A stretch of 64,000 bases of DNA, taken from the NCBI RefSeq assembly GCF_003007735.2, contig NZ_PXNQ02000006.1, forward strand, positions 124,001-188,000. Reading direction: 5' to 3'. A program made the translations under genes and the position numbers. The notes beneath the pieces were generated by a model, which saw only the letters and a list, made by a program, of their open reading frames with translations, ran no database searches and was not told the DNA's origin. Positions 34,749 through 43,757 of this stretch are shown here, piece after piece. The DNA comes from Paracoccus methylarcula. GTDB taxonomy: Bacteria; Pseudomonadota; Alphaproteobacteria; Rhodobacterales; Rhodobacteraceae. Numbering within the stretch: the stretch's first letter is position 1; every line of letters begins with the position of its first letter.

Positions 34749-36281
34749 ATGCATAGACGACAAGTGATGTCCTCGGCGGCGCTTGCCTCTCTGGGGTGGG
34801 CCCTGGGCCTGCCGGCCCGGGCGGAGGAGACACATGAGCCGGTGGGTCTCGGCGAGCCGGAACCGTTCAGCTCCGGCATGCTGTGCGACAAGGCAGAGGA
34901 GATGGCCTCCCGGCCCTATGCTCCGCCGCATCAGGTGCCGTTGTCGTGGCGAGAGCTGGATTACGATGCGTATCGCAATATCTGGTTCGACGAACGGCAT
35001 GCCCTGTGGCGCGACACGGGCCGGCCGGCCGTGGTCGATTTCTTCCCCGCAGGCTATCTGTTCGACCGGCCGGTCAGGATCAACGCGGTCGCCGACGGGC
35101 AGGCCCGTCCAATCCTGTTCGACCTGGAGACGTTCGACAAGACGGACCAGTTTCCCGACCTGCCGTCCAATGGGATGGGATTTTCCGGTTTCCGCCTGCG
35201 CGGCGAGTTGGAGAAACCCGGCGTATTCCAGGAATATGCCGTCTTCCAGGGGGCCAGCTATTTTCGCGCGCTCGGGCGGGGGCAGGTCTATGGCCTGTCG
35301 GCGCGCGGGCTTGCCCTTGGCACCGGCAGTTCCGAAGGCGAGGAATTTCCATCTTTCCGCGAATTCTGGATCGAGACGCCCGAGCCGAATGCGCGGGAAG
35401 TCACGATCCATGCGCTTCTGGACAGTCCCAGTGTCGCCGGAGCCTACAGTTTCAGGATCACCAAGGGCGAACAGACGCGCATGGAGGTGGACTGCACCCT
35501 GTTTCCCCGCGTCGATCTGACCGCGGCGGGGATCGCGCCGGGGACCTCGATGTTCCTCTTCGACCAGACCAACCGCTCGCGTTTCGACGATTTCCGCGAT
35601 GCCGTGCATGACAGCGACGGCTTGTTGATGGTTAATGGTGCGGGAGAGCAGATCTGGCGGCCCCTTTCCAATCCCCAACAGCTTGGCGTCAGCTATTTCA
35701 TGGATAGCGGCACCCGTGGTTTCGGATTGGTGCAGCGCGCGCGCGAGGCCGGTGATTTCGGTGACCTCCAGGCGCATTACGAACGCCGGCCCACGCTTTG
35801 GGTCGAGCCGATGGGCTCATGGGGGCCGGGCTATGTCGGGCTGGTCGAGATCCCGGCGGACAAGGAGATCTATGACAATATCGTGGCCTTCTGGCGGCCT
35901 TCCGAGCCGCTGCGGGCCGGACGCGGGCATCGGTTTGCCTACCGATTGCATTGGTGCGATTTCGCGCCGGTGGACGGAACCGTCGCAAGGGTGCTGAATA
36001 CCCGCTCGGGTCGCCGTGTATTCGAGGAGGGCCGTCTTTTCAGCATCGATTTCGCCAAGCATTCGGCGCTTGGCAGTGACCCGGGAAAGCTTGAGGCGCG
36101 GGTGACTTCGCGGATCGGGAATATCAGCAACCCGACCGTTCAATACAATCCGGGAACCGGCGGGATGCGCCTTGCCTTCACGCTGGATGCCACGAAAGGT
36201 GCCCGGCCCGAGATGCGTGCGGAACTGCATCGCGACGGGGTTCGGGTGAGCGAAGTTTGGCTGTACCGGTGGAGCGACTGA
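34749..36281 (+). CDS. opgD: Periplasmic glucan biosynthesis protein OpgD/OpgG (MdoG family)
   Basis: A 510-residue exported protein with a likely Tat signal: HRRQVMSSAALASLGWALG, cleaved near ARA-EE. The mature part has the MdoG landmarks SWRELDYDAYRNIWFD, FFPAGYLFDRPVRIN, FSGFRLRGELEKPGVFQEYAVFQGASYFRALGRGQVYGLSARGLALGT and FFPRVDLTAAGIAPGTSMF-like text. MdoG proteins act in the periplasm on beta-glucan backbone synthesis. The Tat signal favours OpgD over OpgG. In one unit with OpgC; a glycosyltransferase OpgH is not in this stretch. Confidence 0.88.
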   Translation: MHRRQVMSSAALASLGWALGLPARAEETHEPVGLGEPEPFSSGMLCDKAEEMASRPYAPPHQVPLSWRELDYDAYRNIWFDERHALWRDTGRPAVVDFFPAGYLFDRPVRINAVADGQARPILFDLETFDKTDQFPDLPSNGMGFSGFRLRGELEKPGVFQEYAVFQGASYFRALGRGQVYGLSARGLALGTGSSEGEEFPSFREFWIETPEPNAREVTIHALLDSPSVAGAYSFRITKGEQTRMEVDCTLFPRVDLTAAGIAPGTSMFLFDQTNRSRFDDFRDAVHDSDGLLMVNGAGEQIWRPLSNPQQLGVSYFMDSGTRGFGLVQRAREAGDFGDLQAHYERRPTLWVEPMGSWGPGYVGLVEIPADKEIYDNIVAFWRPSEPLRAGRGHRFAYRLHWCDFAPVDGTVARVLNTRSGRRVFEEGRLFSIDFAKHSALGSDPGKLEARVTSRIGNISNPTVQYNPGTGGMRLAFTLDATKGARPEMRAELHRDGVRVSEVWLYRWSD

Positions 36282-36302
36282 CATGATGTCGGGGGCCGTC
36301 CG

Positions 36303-37163
36303 ATGAACTCCCGTCTCGCCCGTATTCTCGCGCTGGCCCTGGTCGCGGTCTTGCCGCAGGTCACGCATGCGGATTGTGCGCGGACCCCCGGACCTTGCCA
36401 GCTCGGCGCCGACGCCGATACGCTTGGCGGCAGCTATCACCTCGCCCTGCCGCAGGGGGAGGCGCCGCCCCGGGGCTGGCCCGCGATCCTGTTCCTGCAT
36501 GGTTGGGGGAGCGAAGGTGCTGCCGTGATGCGCGATCGCAGCCGGATCGGGGCGGCAACGGCGCGGGGCTATGCGGTGATCGCGCCCGACGGCACCCCGC
36601 GAGAGGGACGCGACGGGCGCGGCTGGCTGTTCCATCCCGGTGACCGCAATGGCCGGGACGAAGGGGAGTTTCTGCGCGCGGTCGCCGATGACGCGGCGAA
36701 GAGGTTCGGATTGGACCGGGACAGGATGGTGCTGTCCGGGTTCTCAATCGGCGGTTCGATGGCCAGCTATGTCGCCTGCGAGACGCCCGAGAGTTTCGAT
36801 GCCTATGCTCCGGTCGCCGGCAGTTTCTGGCGTCCGCACCCTGCGGAATGCGCGGGTCCGGTCAGGCTTCACCACACCCATGGCTGGTCGGACGGGACGG
36901 TGCCGCTGGAAGGCCGCCCGGTCGGGGATGGCACCCTCACCCAAGGCGATGTCTTCGCCGCGATGGGGATCTGGCGGCAGGCGAACCGCTGTCCAAAGGC
37001 GAATCCAGACGATGTCGACCGCAAGGGCGATGTCCTGATCCGCCGCTGGAGCAGTTGCGCCGCCGGAACCTCGCTTGTCTTCGCTCTGCATCCGGGAGGG
37101 CATGCCGTGCCGCCCGGATGGACCGGGATGATGCTGGATTGGTACGAGGCGGGCAATCGGTGA
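36303..37163 (+). CDS. Secreted alpha/beta-hydrolase, PHB depolymerase/LpqC-like esterase
   Basis: A 286-residue exported esterase with a Sec signal (core LALALVAVLP, cleavage near THA-DC). The oxyanion region LFLHGWGSEG, the nucleophile elbow GFSIGGS with Ser148 and HHTHGWSDGTVP (catalytic Asp loop) are followed by HPGGHAVPPGW with the catalytic His. The form is that of polyhydroxybutyrate depolymerase/feruloyl-esterase-like LpqC proteins. It sits 21 bases after opgD and may be co-transcribed. It converges with flgD. Confidence 0.83.
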   Translation: MNSRLARILALALVAVLPQVTHADCARTPGPCQLGADADTLGGSYHLALPQGEAPPRGWPAILFLHGWGSEGAAVMRDRSRIGAATARGYAVIAPDGTPREGRDGRGWLFHPGDRNGRDEGEFLRAVADDAAKRFGLDRDRMVLSGFSIGGSMASYVACETPESFDAYAPVAGSFWRPHPAECAGPVRLHHTHGWSDGTVPLEGRPVGDGTLTQGDVFAAMGIWRQANRCPKANPDDVDRKGDVLIRRWSSCAAGTSLVFALHPGGHAVPPGWTGMMLDWYEAGNR

Positions 37164-37187
37164 CTGCTCCGGCGGGCAGGATCGCCG

Positions 37188-37850
37188 CTATTCGGGCTGC
37201 CGCAATGCGTCGATATCTGTCAGCAATGCCGAGGCGTCATGCGCAAAGACCAACTCGGTGCCGTTCGGTCCCGATCTGACCGCTTCGATCCTGGCATAGG
37301 CGCCGACCTCGTCATCGGCGATCACGTCACCCTCCAGGATACTCTCGATCCGGAAGGAATACCGGCCATCGGGCAACTTTTGTCCCGATGCGTCACGCCC
37401 ATACCATTCCACCTCGCCGGTGCCGGTTCCGATCGCCTCGCGCAATATCTCGCGGCCTGTCGCATCCATGGTGATCAGGGTGACATCCTCGGCACGCGGA
37501 TCGGGGGTGATGTCCAGCGTCAGGGCCTCGTCCCCGAACCAGACCGGCGCGGTGCTGCGCGCCTCCTTGCCGATCCAGCTGGCTGCCTGTCCCAACCCGC
37601 CTGCTTCCGCCTGTGTCATCATCTCGCCCAGCAGTTTATTGGTATAGGCCTGTTGTTCGACACCCGAGAAGGTCGCAAGCTGCACCGCGAACTCGCTGCC
37701 TTCCATGGGGTTGAGCGGATCCTGATTTTGCAGTTGCGTCGTCAGCAATCTCAGGAATGTGGAAAAATCGGCATTGGTGGTGATCCCCGGTGCGGCCGGG
37801 GTCGATGCTGCCGTGCCGGTGACCGTCTTGTTGTCCGTCGGGGTAATCAT
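37188..37850 (-). CDS. flgD: Flagellar hook-capping protein FlgD
   Basis: A 220-residue hook scaffold protein that caps the growing hook. The N-terminal part has FSTFLRLLTTQLQNQDPLNPMEGSEFAVQLATFSGVEQQ, the diagnostic FlgD motif, and the rest matches the FlgD Tudor/Ig-like domains (GREILREAIGTGTGEVEWYGRDASGQKLPDGRYSF). Transcribed leftward after fliK, with 11 bases between them. Confidence 0.93.
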   Translation of the reverse strand: MITPTDNKTVTGTAASTPAAPGITTNADFSTFLRLLTTQLQNQDPLNPMEGSEFAVQLATFSGVEQQAYTNKLLGEMMTQAEAGGLGQAASWIGKEARSTAPVWFGDEALTLDITPDPRAEDVTLITMDATGREILREAIGTGTGEVEWYGRDASGQKLPDGRYSFRIESILEGDVIADDEVGAYARIEAVRSGPNGTELVFAHDASALLTDIDALRQPE

Positions 37851-37861
37851 GCGCGCCTCCT

Positions 37862-39127
37862 TTACATCCTGATGTCAATTCGCCGGCTGCCCGTCCGCAT
37901 CGGCAGGACCGGGGCCGGACGATCCGGATCGGTCTGGACAAGCCCGCCGCGCTGGCCGGACCCGCCACTATTTGTCGGCCATTCCTGACCGGCTTCGGTC
38001 CCAGCACCTTCCCGGCGTCCACCGCGGAAATCCAGGGTCGCGTCGGTCAGGCCCTCGTCGTTGAACTGTTGCAGCAGCATGTCCGAATTGCGGCGCATCT
38101 GGTCGAGAACGTCCGGCCTTTCTGCCCAGATCGTCAGATGCGGCGCGCGGTCATGGCCGGTCAGAACCATCCGGACCCTGCCCAGCTCTTCCGGGGAAAG
38201 CGTGATCTCGACCATCTCGTCGCGCATCGTGACGACCGCATCCGAAACCTGGCGCAGAACCGATGCGGTATGGACCAAGGGCGAGCGTGCGCCGGTTGGC
38301 TGCGTGGTGGCCGATGTGGAAAGCTGATCGCTGGATGTAGGCGGAGGCAGGGACAGGTCGGTTGACCCAGTGACCGGCGGGATGGGTTTCTGCCCAAGGA
38401 GTCCTGCGGTCGAATCGATGGGTTGAACGGCTGTGTTCTTCGCCGGGGCCTCGGATATGGCAGGATGTGGGATGGATTCATCCTTTTTGGTCCGCACTGA
38501 GCCACTCATCGCGGGATATGTGCGCGGCGCGATCTGATCGGGTTTCGGTTCCGTGATTCGGGCCGATGCGTCATCCGGCATGCCGGAGGCGGGATGGCTC
38601 ACGCCCGATGAGATCGAGGGTGCCCGGAAAGCGGATTCGGGCCCGGCAATGGGGCGCGATGCCGATCCGTGGGGCGGTTCGACGCCATTCTCCCCCGCCT
38701 CATGCGGCTGGCCGGTCCCATCCGCAAGTGCGAGATGTTTCCCGGACTCCGCAGCGGGTTGCGCAGGGCTGAAGCCAGCCGGGACATGGGGGGTGATCAC
38801 CCGTCGATCCGGTGGAATATCGTCACCGGCATCATCCCCCGCCGAACTGGCGGGCAGCGATGCAGTCACGCCCGACCAGCCTTCCAATATGTCGGTGACG
38901 GGATCGCTGTCGAATTCATGATTGGCCCCATCCTCGGGCGGGGCGGGTTGAAGCCCGTCCGCCTCGGACACGGGCATATGTGCCGCTTTGATTTCCAGGG
39001 CTTGGAAAAACTCGATCGAGACAAGGTTTTCGGCGAGAGGCTCGGCCTCCGCGCAATGATCGCATTGCGGAACCCGCATGCCCTGACCGGTATCGGGGGC
39101 GAAACTCTGTGGGATGATCGGATCCAT
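37862..39127 (-). CDS. fliK: Flagellar hook-length control protein FliK
   Basis: A 421-residue protein from the ATG at 39127; the frame stays open to a TTG at 39184 preceding GTAAGGAG, so a longer start is possible. A low-complexity middle part rich in Pro, Ser, Ala is followed by the conserved C-terminal flagellar-hook domain (MRDEMVEITLSPEELGRVRMVLTGHD then LLQQFNDEGLTDATLDF). FliK measures hook length and switches export specificity. It diverges from the flgJ-like gene. Confidence 0.85.
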   Translation of the reverse strand: MDPIIPQSFAPDTGQGMRVPQCDHCAEAEPLAENLVSIEFFQALEIKAAHMPVSEADGLQPAPPEDGANHEFDSDPVTDILEGWSGVTASLPASSAGDDAGDDIPPDRRVITPHVPAGFSPAQPAAESGKHLALADGTGQPHEAGENGVEPPHGSASRPIAGPESAFRAPSISSGVSHPASGMPDDASARITEPKPDQIAPRTYPAMSGSVRTKKDESIPHPAISEAPAKNTAVQPIDSTAGLLGQKPIPPVTGSTDLSLPPPTSSDQLSTSATTQPTGARSPLVHTASVLRQVSDAVVTMRDEMVEITLSPEELGRVRMVLTGHDRAPHLTIWAERPDVLDQMRRNSDMLLQQFNDEGLTDATLDFRGGRREGAGTEAGQEWPTNSGGSGQRGGLVQTDPDRPAPVLPMRTGSRRIDIRM

Positions 39128-39236
39128 CGGCTGGCGGTTCCCTGTTGGAAATCTCGAACTCTTGTAGGCGGGACTCCTTACCAATCATTTACCCGGCGAA
39201 GCTAAAGCTGTCCTGGTTCGGCACAAGGAGAACAGG

Positions 39237-39470
39237 ATGCAGGTCGCTGCACTTACCATGAATGCACCCGCGCAAGCAGATGCCCCGCTTGCTCAGGACC
39301 GTCTCGAGCAGGCGTTTCTTGAAGAGATGCTGAAATACTGCAACTTGCAGAAGGGAAAGGATGATTTTTCCGGCGGATACGGAGAGGAACATTTTTCCAG
39401 TTTCCTGACCCGCGAATATGCGGCCCGTCTTTCGGCCCGTCTTGATCTGGGACTCGGAGAATTGCGATGA
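39237..39470 (+). CDS. Rod-binding protein FlgJ-like (N-terminal domain only)
   Basis: A 77-residue protein. DRLEQAFLEEMLKYCNL and GEEHFSSFLTREYAARLSARLDLGLGELR match the rod-binding domain found at the N-terminus of FlgJ. It lacks the muramidase domain of enteric FlgJ, as is common in alphaproteobacteria. The start is 9 bases after AAGGAG. Its stop overlaps the next gene by ATGA. Confidence 0.8.
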   Translation: MQVAALTMNAPAQADAPLAQDRLEQAFLEEMLKYCNLQKGKDDFSGGYGEEHFSSFLTREYAARLSARLDLGLGELR

Positions 39471-39784
39471 GCGATTCTCCGGTCAAGCACCTGGCGGCTG
39501 CCCGTGCCGCGATCGTTGCCGGGGACATGGGGCTGGCACTCGACCAGATCGAACGATTCTCGGCGGCGGCGGATCGATCCCCGCCGGACGCAGCCTCGAA
39601 ACAGGCGCTGCAGGCCGCGATTGCCGAGTTGCGGGAACTGGCGGAGGCCTCGCTGCGCGGCACCAAGGCGGCCATGGAGCAGATTCACGAGATCGTTCAG
39701 GCGGCGCGAACGCTGCAGACATATGACGATACGGGGCGGCGCCGGACCGCCTCGACGGTGGCGACCCTGCCGCGCAGATTTTGA
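39467..39784 (+). CDS. FlgN-like flagellar chaperone candidate
   Basis: A 105-residue helical protein (heptad-like LDQIERFSAAADRSP then LQAAIAELRELAEASLRGTKAAMEQIHEIVQAARTLQTYD). The long amphipathic helices and position after the rod-binding gene fit a FlgN-type chaperone for hook-filament junction proteins. Sequence alone does not prove it. Last gene before the type VI locus; the two are separated by 216 bases. Confidence 0.6.
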   Translation: MSDSPVKHLAAARAAIVAGDMGLALDQIERFSAAADRSPPDAASKQALQAAIAELRELAEASLRGTKAAMEQIHEIVQAARTLQTYDDTGRRRTASTVATLPRRF

Positions 39785-39925
39785 CGGTGCCGCTTCTGGC
39801 ATAGCCTGGCCGCAACAGTCCGATCCCGTATATGCGCGATCCCTGGAGGGAGATCGCGCCTTGCCGGATTCACGGGATCCCGTCGGGGTGACATGGGGAT
39901 CAAGCGCAACCGGGCACAAGGCGGG

Positions 39926-39954
39926 TTGCCTTGGCGAATTTGTCTTTTCATAAT
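39926..39954 (+). promoter_or_regulatory. Putative sigma-70 promoter of the type VI locus
   Basis: TTGCCT at 39926-39931, 17 bases, then CATAAT at 39949-39954, 46 bases before the first type VI gene. No other gene lies in 39785-40000. Matches are fair (four and five of six), so confidence is modest. Confidence 0.4.
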
Positions 39955-40000
39955 CCAGCCGTGGTCGGAATATTCTGCCGATATTAGCTAATGGATTGAT

Positions 40001-40585
40001 ATGAGCCCTTCCGATCAGGACGATACAACAGAAAGGCCGCGCCGGACACTTCGGGAACAAGACCCGCAAACCCTGTTCGCAGAGCTTCAGAGCCTGGCCG
40101 AACTGGTCAAGCTGAGACCGCGCGCGGGCGAGGACGGGTTGCGGTTTCTTGCCCGGTTGCGGGCCTCGACGACTCCGGAAGAGGCGGTGACCTATACGGC
40201 TTTCGCGGCCTTGCCCACCAACGCGGCCGGCTGGGGATATGAATGCCTGCGCCTGATGGCGGATCACCTGCACCCGCAAGAGCGCCCGATGATGCGGCAG
40301 ATCGCGGCCTGGCTGGCCAATCCGACCACCCGGCTGCGCCATGACATCATGAAGGAGGCGCTATGGGCCCCGGCGCGCGGGCCTTCCGTCCTGCTGGGGC
40401 TTGCGGTCGGCTGGTCGACGGGAAAGCCTGCGCCGAACGATCCCGAGCCTGCTCCGGCCCACAAGGCTCCGATTGCCATCAACAGTGCCGTGTTGTCCTG
40501 TCTCGCGCGTGTGCCGCTGTCGCAGCGCTCGGTTTACCTGGCGCGGATTCTCGACATGGCCGAATCCCTCTTTCGCGCCTATTGA
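40001..40585 (+). CDS. Uncharacterised protein opening the type VI secretion locus
   Basis: A 194-residue soluble protein, no signal peptide or membrane segment. Conserved-looking parts include TYTAFAALPTNAAGWGYECLRLMADHL and EALWAPARGPSVLLGLAVGWSTG. I recall similar short proteins beside FHA/TagH genes of alphaproteobacterial T6SS loci (a DUF6931-like family), but cannot verify that here. The gene precedes tagH by 6 bases. No clear ribosome site is seen at the annotated ATG. Function unknown. Confidence 0.65.
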   Translation: MSPSDQDDTTERPRRTLREQDPQTLFAELQSLAELVKLRPRAGEDGLRFLARLRASTTPEEAVTYTAFAALPTNAAGWGYECLRLMADHLHPQERPMMRQIAAWLANPTTRLRHDIMKEALWAPARGPSVLLGLAVGWSTGKPAPNDPEPAPAHKAPIAINSAVLSCLARVPLSQRSVYLARILDMAESLFRAY

Positions 40586-40591
40586 TGTGAC

Positions 40592-41773
40592 ATGACCCTG
40601 ACCCTGCAAATAGAGAATTTCCACGTCCTCGATGATGGCGGTCCGGTCAGCATTCCCGTTCCCGAAACGGGAATCCAGGTTGGACGGCGGTCGGGAATGG
40701 GTTGGGTTCTGCCCGATGCCAGCCGCTATATCTCGGGGCATCATTTCGATGTCACCTTTGATGGTAACCAATGGTGGCTGCGCGACGTCTCGACCAATGG
40801 CACATTCCTGCAGGGGCACCGGCACCGGCTGGACGGCCCGCACGCCCTGCGGAATGGCGATCGGTTCCAGGTCGGGCAATATATCGTCGTGGCGCTGTTC
40901 GATCTGCCGGATGCGCAGGGCGCGATGTCTCCCGGCTCTCTGCCGGAACACCGGGTCGACCAGCCTGTCTTCGAGGATCAGGCGGACGATCCATGGGCCA
41001 TCGGTGGAGAGGCGCCCGCACCGATGGACATCGCCGTTGGCGATCCTCCGGGGCGCCAGCATGATTTCGGCGATGATTTCGTCGAGTTCCCGGACGCGCC
41101 GCCCGAATCCGCCGCGCTGGAGCAGCAAGCGCAACCCGGCCCCGAGCAGCCGGCGCAAGTTGCCGTTCAGGTTCCGGCGACGTCGATCCCGGTCGATGAA
41201 GCGGCATTCGTCCGCGCCTTTTGCGAAGGGGCAGGTCTCGACAGCACTCTCGCCGCCGAGATCGGCCCCGAGGCCCTGGGCCGGGCGCTTGGCGAAACCA
41301 TGCGCGCGACCGCCTCGCAACTCATGTCCGCGCTGCAGGACCGGGCCTCCGCGCGGCATTTCACGCGCGGGGGGGAGCGGACGATGCGCGGGGCCACCGA
41401 CAACAACCCGCTGAAATTCCTGCCGGATGCCGATCAGGCGCTGGAGGCGCTGTTCCTGCGTCCACGCGCCGGATTCCTGACCGGCGCGGCAGGTTTCGAC
41501 GAGGCGCTTGGCGATTTGCGCCGACATCAGGGCGCCTTGTTCGCAGCTCTGCAACCTGCGCTGATCGAGTTGCTGCATGACCTGGAGCCGACCCGGATCG
41601 AGGCGGAGGCGAAGGGTGGGGCGCTTGGCGGCCGCAAGTCGCGGGCATGGGACAGTTACGTGCAGCGGTGGGATGCCAAGACCGCCAGTGAAAACGGTAT
41701 CCTGGACGAATTCATCAAGCTATTCGCGGCGGCCTATCGCAAGGCCGACGAAAAGGGCGGCGGCTTCGGCTGA
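40592..41773 (+). CDS. tagH: Type VI secretion FHA-domain protein TagH
   Basis: A 393-residue regulator. The N-terminal FHA domain (about residues 20-95) has GIQVGRRSGMGW, the phosphothreonine-binding ISGHHF and DVSTNGTFLQG. A Pro/Ala-rich linker follows, then a C-terminal T6SS-FHA domain (FCEGAGLDSTLAAEIGPEALG, NNPLKFLPDADQALEALF, AFDSYVQRW-like AWDSYVQRWDAK). FHA proteins read Thr phosphorylation by PpkA in T6SS post-translational control; no kinase or phosphatase gene lies in this window. Confidence 0.92.
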   Translation: MTLTLQIENFHVLDDGGPVSIPVPETGIQVGRRSGMGWVLPDASRYISGHHFDVTFDGNQWWLRDVSTNGTFLQGHRHRLDGPHALRNGDRFQVGQYIVVALFDLPDAQGAMSPGSLPEHRVDQPVFEDQADDPWAIGGEAPAPMDIAVGDPPGRQHDFGDDFVEFPDAPPESAALEQQAQPGPEQPAQVAVQVPATSIPVDEAAFVRAFCEGAGLDSTLAAEIGPEALGRALGETMRATASQLMSALQDRASARHFTRGGERTMRGATDNNPLKFLPDADQALEALFLRPRAGFLTGAAGFDEALGDLRRHQGALFAALQPALIELLHDLEPTRIEAEAKGGALGGRKSRAWDSYVQRWDAKTASENGILDEFIKLFAAAYRKADEKGGGFG

Positions 41774-41801
41774 GCGGCCGCGAGGAACAAGGAGATCTGC
41801 A

Positions 41802-43160
41802 TTGACACCTGTCAACCTGCTGGCCCCCGTTTCGGAACAGGACCCCTGCGGTCCCGATCTCGAACGCGAGGACGATCCCGATTTCGTCGATTACTATTTC
41901 GAGGCCGAGGCGCGGATGCCCGAACGCTATTTCACGCCGGGAACGGCTGCGGATGGTAGCGACGACCGGCTGTTCGACCCGCGTTCGATCGATCTCGGGA
42001 AAGAGAAGGCGATCATCGACGGGCTTCTGGCGCGCAGCCGCGACTTGCGGCTCTTGGGGCTTCTGGCCCGGTTCCAGATCCTGGCCGGACGGTTGGGCGA
42101 TTTCGCCGATACCGCCGAGGATATGGCCGCGATGATGATGCAATGGCCCGAAGAGGTGCATCCCCAGGTGGATCGCGGGGTAGGAGAGCGCCGCGCCGCG
42201 ATCGAGGCGCTGAACAGCCAGCCGACGGTGGTGATGCCGCTTCTGCATCTGTCCCTGGTGTCGAATGGCGAGGTGACCCTGCGGCGCCACATGGTCGCGG
42301 GCGGCAAGGCCGAGGCGCGCAAATCCGAGGGTGATATCGCCGGCAGCGACCTGCTGGGACCGCTGCGTTCCGAGGCCAACCGGCAGGCTGTGGCGAATGT
42401 GAACGACCAGTTGACCCGCATCGCGGATGCGCTGCACCGGATGGCGGGGCTGGCGGCAAGCCATCCGGTCAAGACCTTTACCCCCGATCTGGGCGCGGTC
42501 CGTGCCGCAATTGCCGACATGCAGGCGATGATCGCCTCGGTGCGTCCCGATCTGCGCCCCTGGTCGGCCAGTGCCGCGACCCCGATCTCGACGGCGAATG
42601 CGGAAGGGGACACCACCGGGGCGGAGACCGAAGGCGCGGTCCCGGCAGGTCAGGCCTCTGCGCCGCCCCAGACCAGGGCCGGAACGGTTCCGACCATTCC
42701 GAACCGGGCCACCGCCGCCGCCGCGCTGGAAGCGGCGAAGGCATGGCTTGCGGGTCATGAACCCTCTTCGCCGGCGCTTGTCCTGGTGACGCAGGCACAG
42801 CTTCTGGTCGGCGCGCCACTGGTCGAGGCGATCGAGGTGCTCATGCCCGCGCAGGCCGGAAATGTCGTTCTGCATATCGGGCAGGGCAGCAGTTTCAGCT
42901 TGCCGATGGCCCGCCTGAAAGAGCTTACCGCATCGGGACTCGAACAGGATCCAAAGGCTTCCGGGCAGCCTGCGGTATTGCCGGCAATCGCCCGGCGTGG
43001 CGATCTTATCGGCCATTTGCTGGGGGTGGAGGGCTATTTCGCGGCCCAGGAACCGGCGAGTCCCATCCCGTTGCTTCTTGTCAAGGCACGTGAGATGTTG
43101 GAAAAGAGATTTGACGCCATTATGGCGGAATTGCTTGTTGCTGCAGTGCAAGACGGCTAG
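41802..43160 (+). CDS. tssA: Type VI secretion protein TssA (ImpA family)
   Basis: A 452-residue cap/priming protein coordinating sheath assembly. The ImpA-N domain is seen early: LLAPVSEQDPCGPDLEREDDPDF, then KEKAIIDGLLARSRDLRLLGLLARFQILAGRLGDFADTAEDM. The start is a TTG at 41802, chosen for the ideal AAGGAG site 12 bases upstream; ATG frames further up lie inside tagH. An acidic/Ala-rich linker precedes a C-terminal domain (PSSPALVLVTQAQLLVG, PIPLLLVKAREML). Confidence 0.9.
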   Translation: MTPVNLLAPVSEQDPCGPDLEREDDPDFVDYYFEAEARMPERYFTPGTAADGSDDRLFDPRSIDLGKEKAIIDGLLARSRDLRLLGLLARFQILAGRLGDFADTAEDMAAMMMQWPEEVHPQVDRGVGERRAAIEALNSQPTVVMPLLHLSLVSNGEVTLRRHMVAGGKAEARKSEGDIAGSDLLGPLRSEANRQAVANVNDQLTRIADALHRMAGLAASHPVKTFTPDLGAVRAAIADMQAMIASVRPDLRPWSASAATPISTANAEGDTTGAETEGAVPAGQASAPPQTRAGTVPTIPNRATAAAALEAAKAWLAGHEPSSPALVLVTQAQLLVGAPLVEAIEVLMPAQAGNVVLHIGQGSSFSLPMARLKELTASGLEQDPKASGQPAVLPAIARRGDLIGHLLGVEGYFAAQEPASPIPLLLVKAREMLEKRFDAIMAELLVAAVQDG

Positions 43161-43174
43161 ATTTTCGATTAGGG

Positions 43175-43193
43175 TTCGCATTGACTTTGCGAA
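43175..43193. promoter_or_regulatory. Inverted repeat overlapping a possible -35 upstream of tssB
   Basis: Perfect arms TTCGCA and TGCGAA separated by TTGACTT, which contains a TTGACT -35-like hexamer. It lies in the 76-base tssA-tssB gap, the main internal gap of the operon apart from those round hcp. A dimeric regulator bound here would cover the promoter. No convincing -10 was found. Confidence 0.4.
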
Positions 43194-43236
43194 TTATTTG
43201 ACGTTTTCGTTATCCCGTAGCGGAGGGATTGGATAG

Positions 43237-43755
43237 ATGGCATCCGATAAGTCGACAGATTTCCTGAAACGCAACCGCCCTCCCCGGGTGAACATCTCCT
43301 ATGAGGATCCCTACGATTCCGAGAAGATGGTCGAGCTGCCCTTCGTGATGGGGGTGCTGTCCGACCTGTCGGGCAATGCGTCGGAAGTCGAGAAGCCCGA
43401 CATGGAGGAACGCGATTTCACCGATGTCACCGGCTCCACGCTGGACGATTACATGAAAAGCGTCGGGCCTGCCGTGTCCTTCAATGTCGCGAACAAGATG
43501 GGCGGGGCGGATCGCCTTGGGGTCACGCTGAAATTCGAGAGCATGGACGATTTCAACCCGGCCCGGGTCGCAGCCCAGGTTCCGGCGCTGAAAACGCTGC
43601 TTGAGGCGCGTCAACACCTTGCCAACCTGCAGCGCTACATGAACTCGAAGCCCAAGGCGCAGGAACAGATCCGCAAGTTGCTGAACGATCCCGACCTGAT
43701 GGCCGCCCTTGCCGAACGCGAGGTCGGGAAAGACACTTCTGAAGAGGACAGCTGA
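43237..43755 (+). CDS. tssB: Type VI contractile sheath small subunit TssB
   Basis: A 172-residue sheath protein (VipA/TssB). KNRPPRVNISYEDPY-like RNRPPRVNISYEDPYDSEKMVELPFVMGVLSDLSGN and the MDDFNPARVAAQVPALKTLLEARQHLANLQRYMNSKPKAQEQI block are diagnostic. It polymerises with TssC. Ribosome site CGGAGGG upstream; tssC starts 2 bases after the stop. Confidence 0.96.
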   Translation: MASDKSTDFLKRNRPPRVNISYEDPYDSEKMVELPFVMGVLSDLSGNASEVEKPDMEERDFTDVTGSTLDDYMKSVGPAVSFNVANKMGGADRLGVTLKFESMDDFNPARVAAQVPALKTLLEARQHLANLQRYMNSKPKAQEQIRKLLNDPDLMAALAEREVGKDTSEEDS

Positions 43756-43757
43756 TT

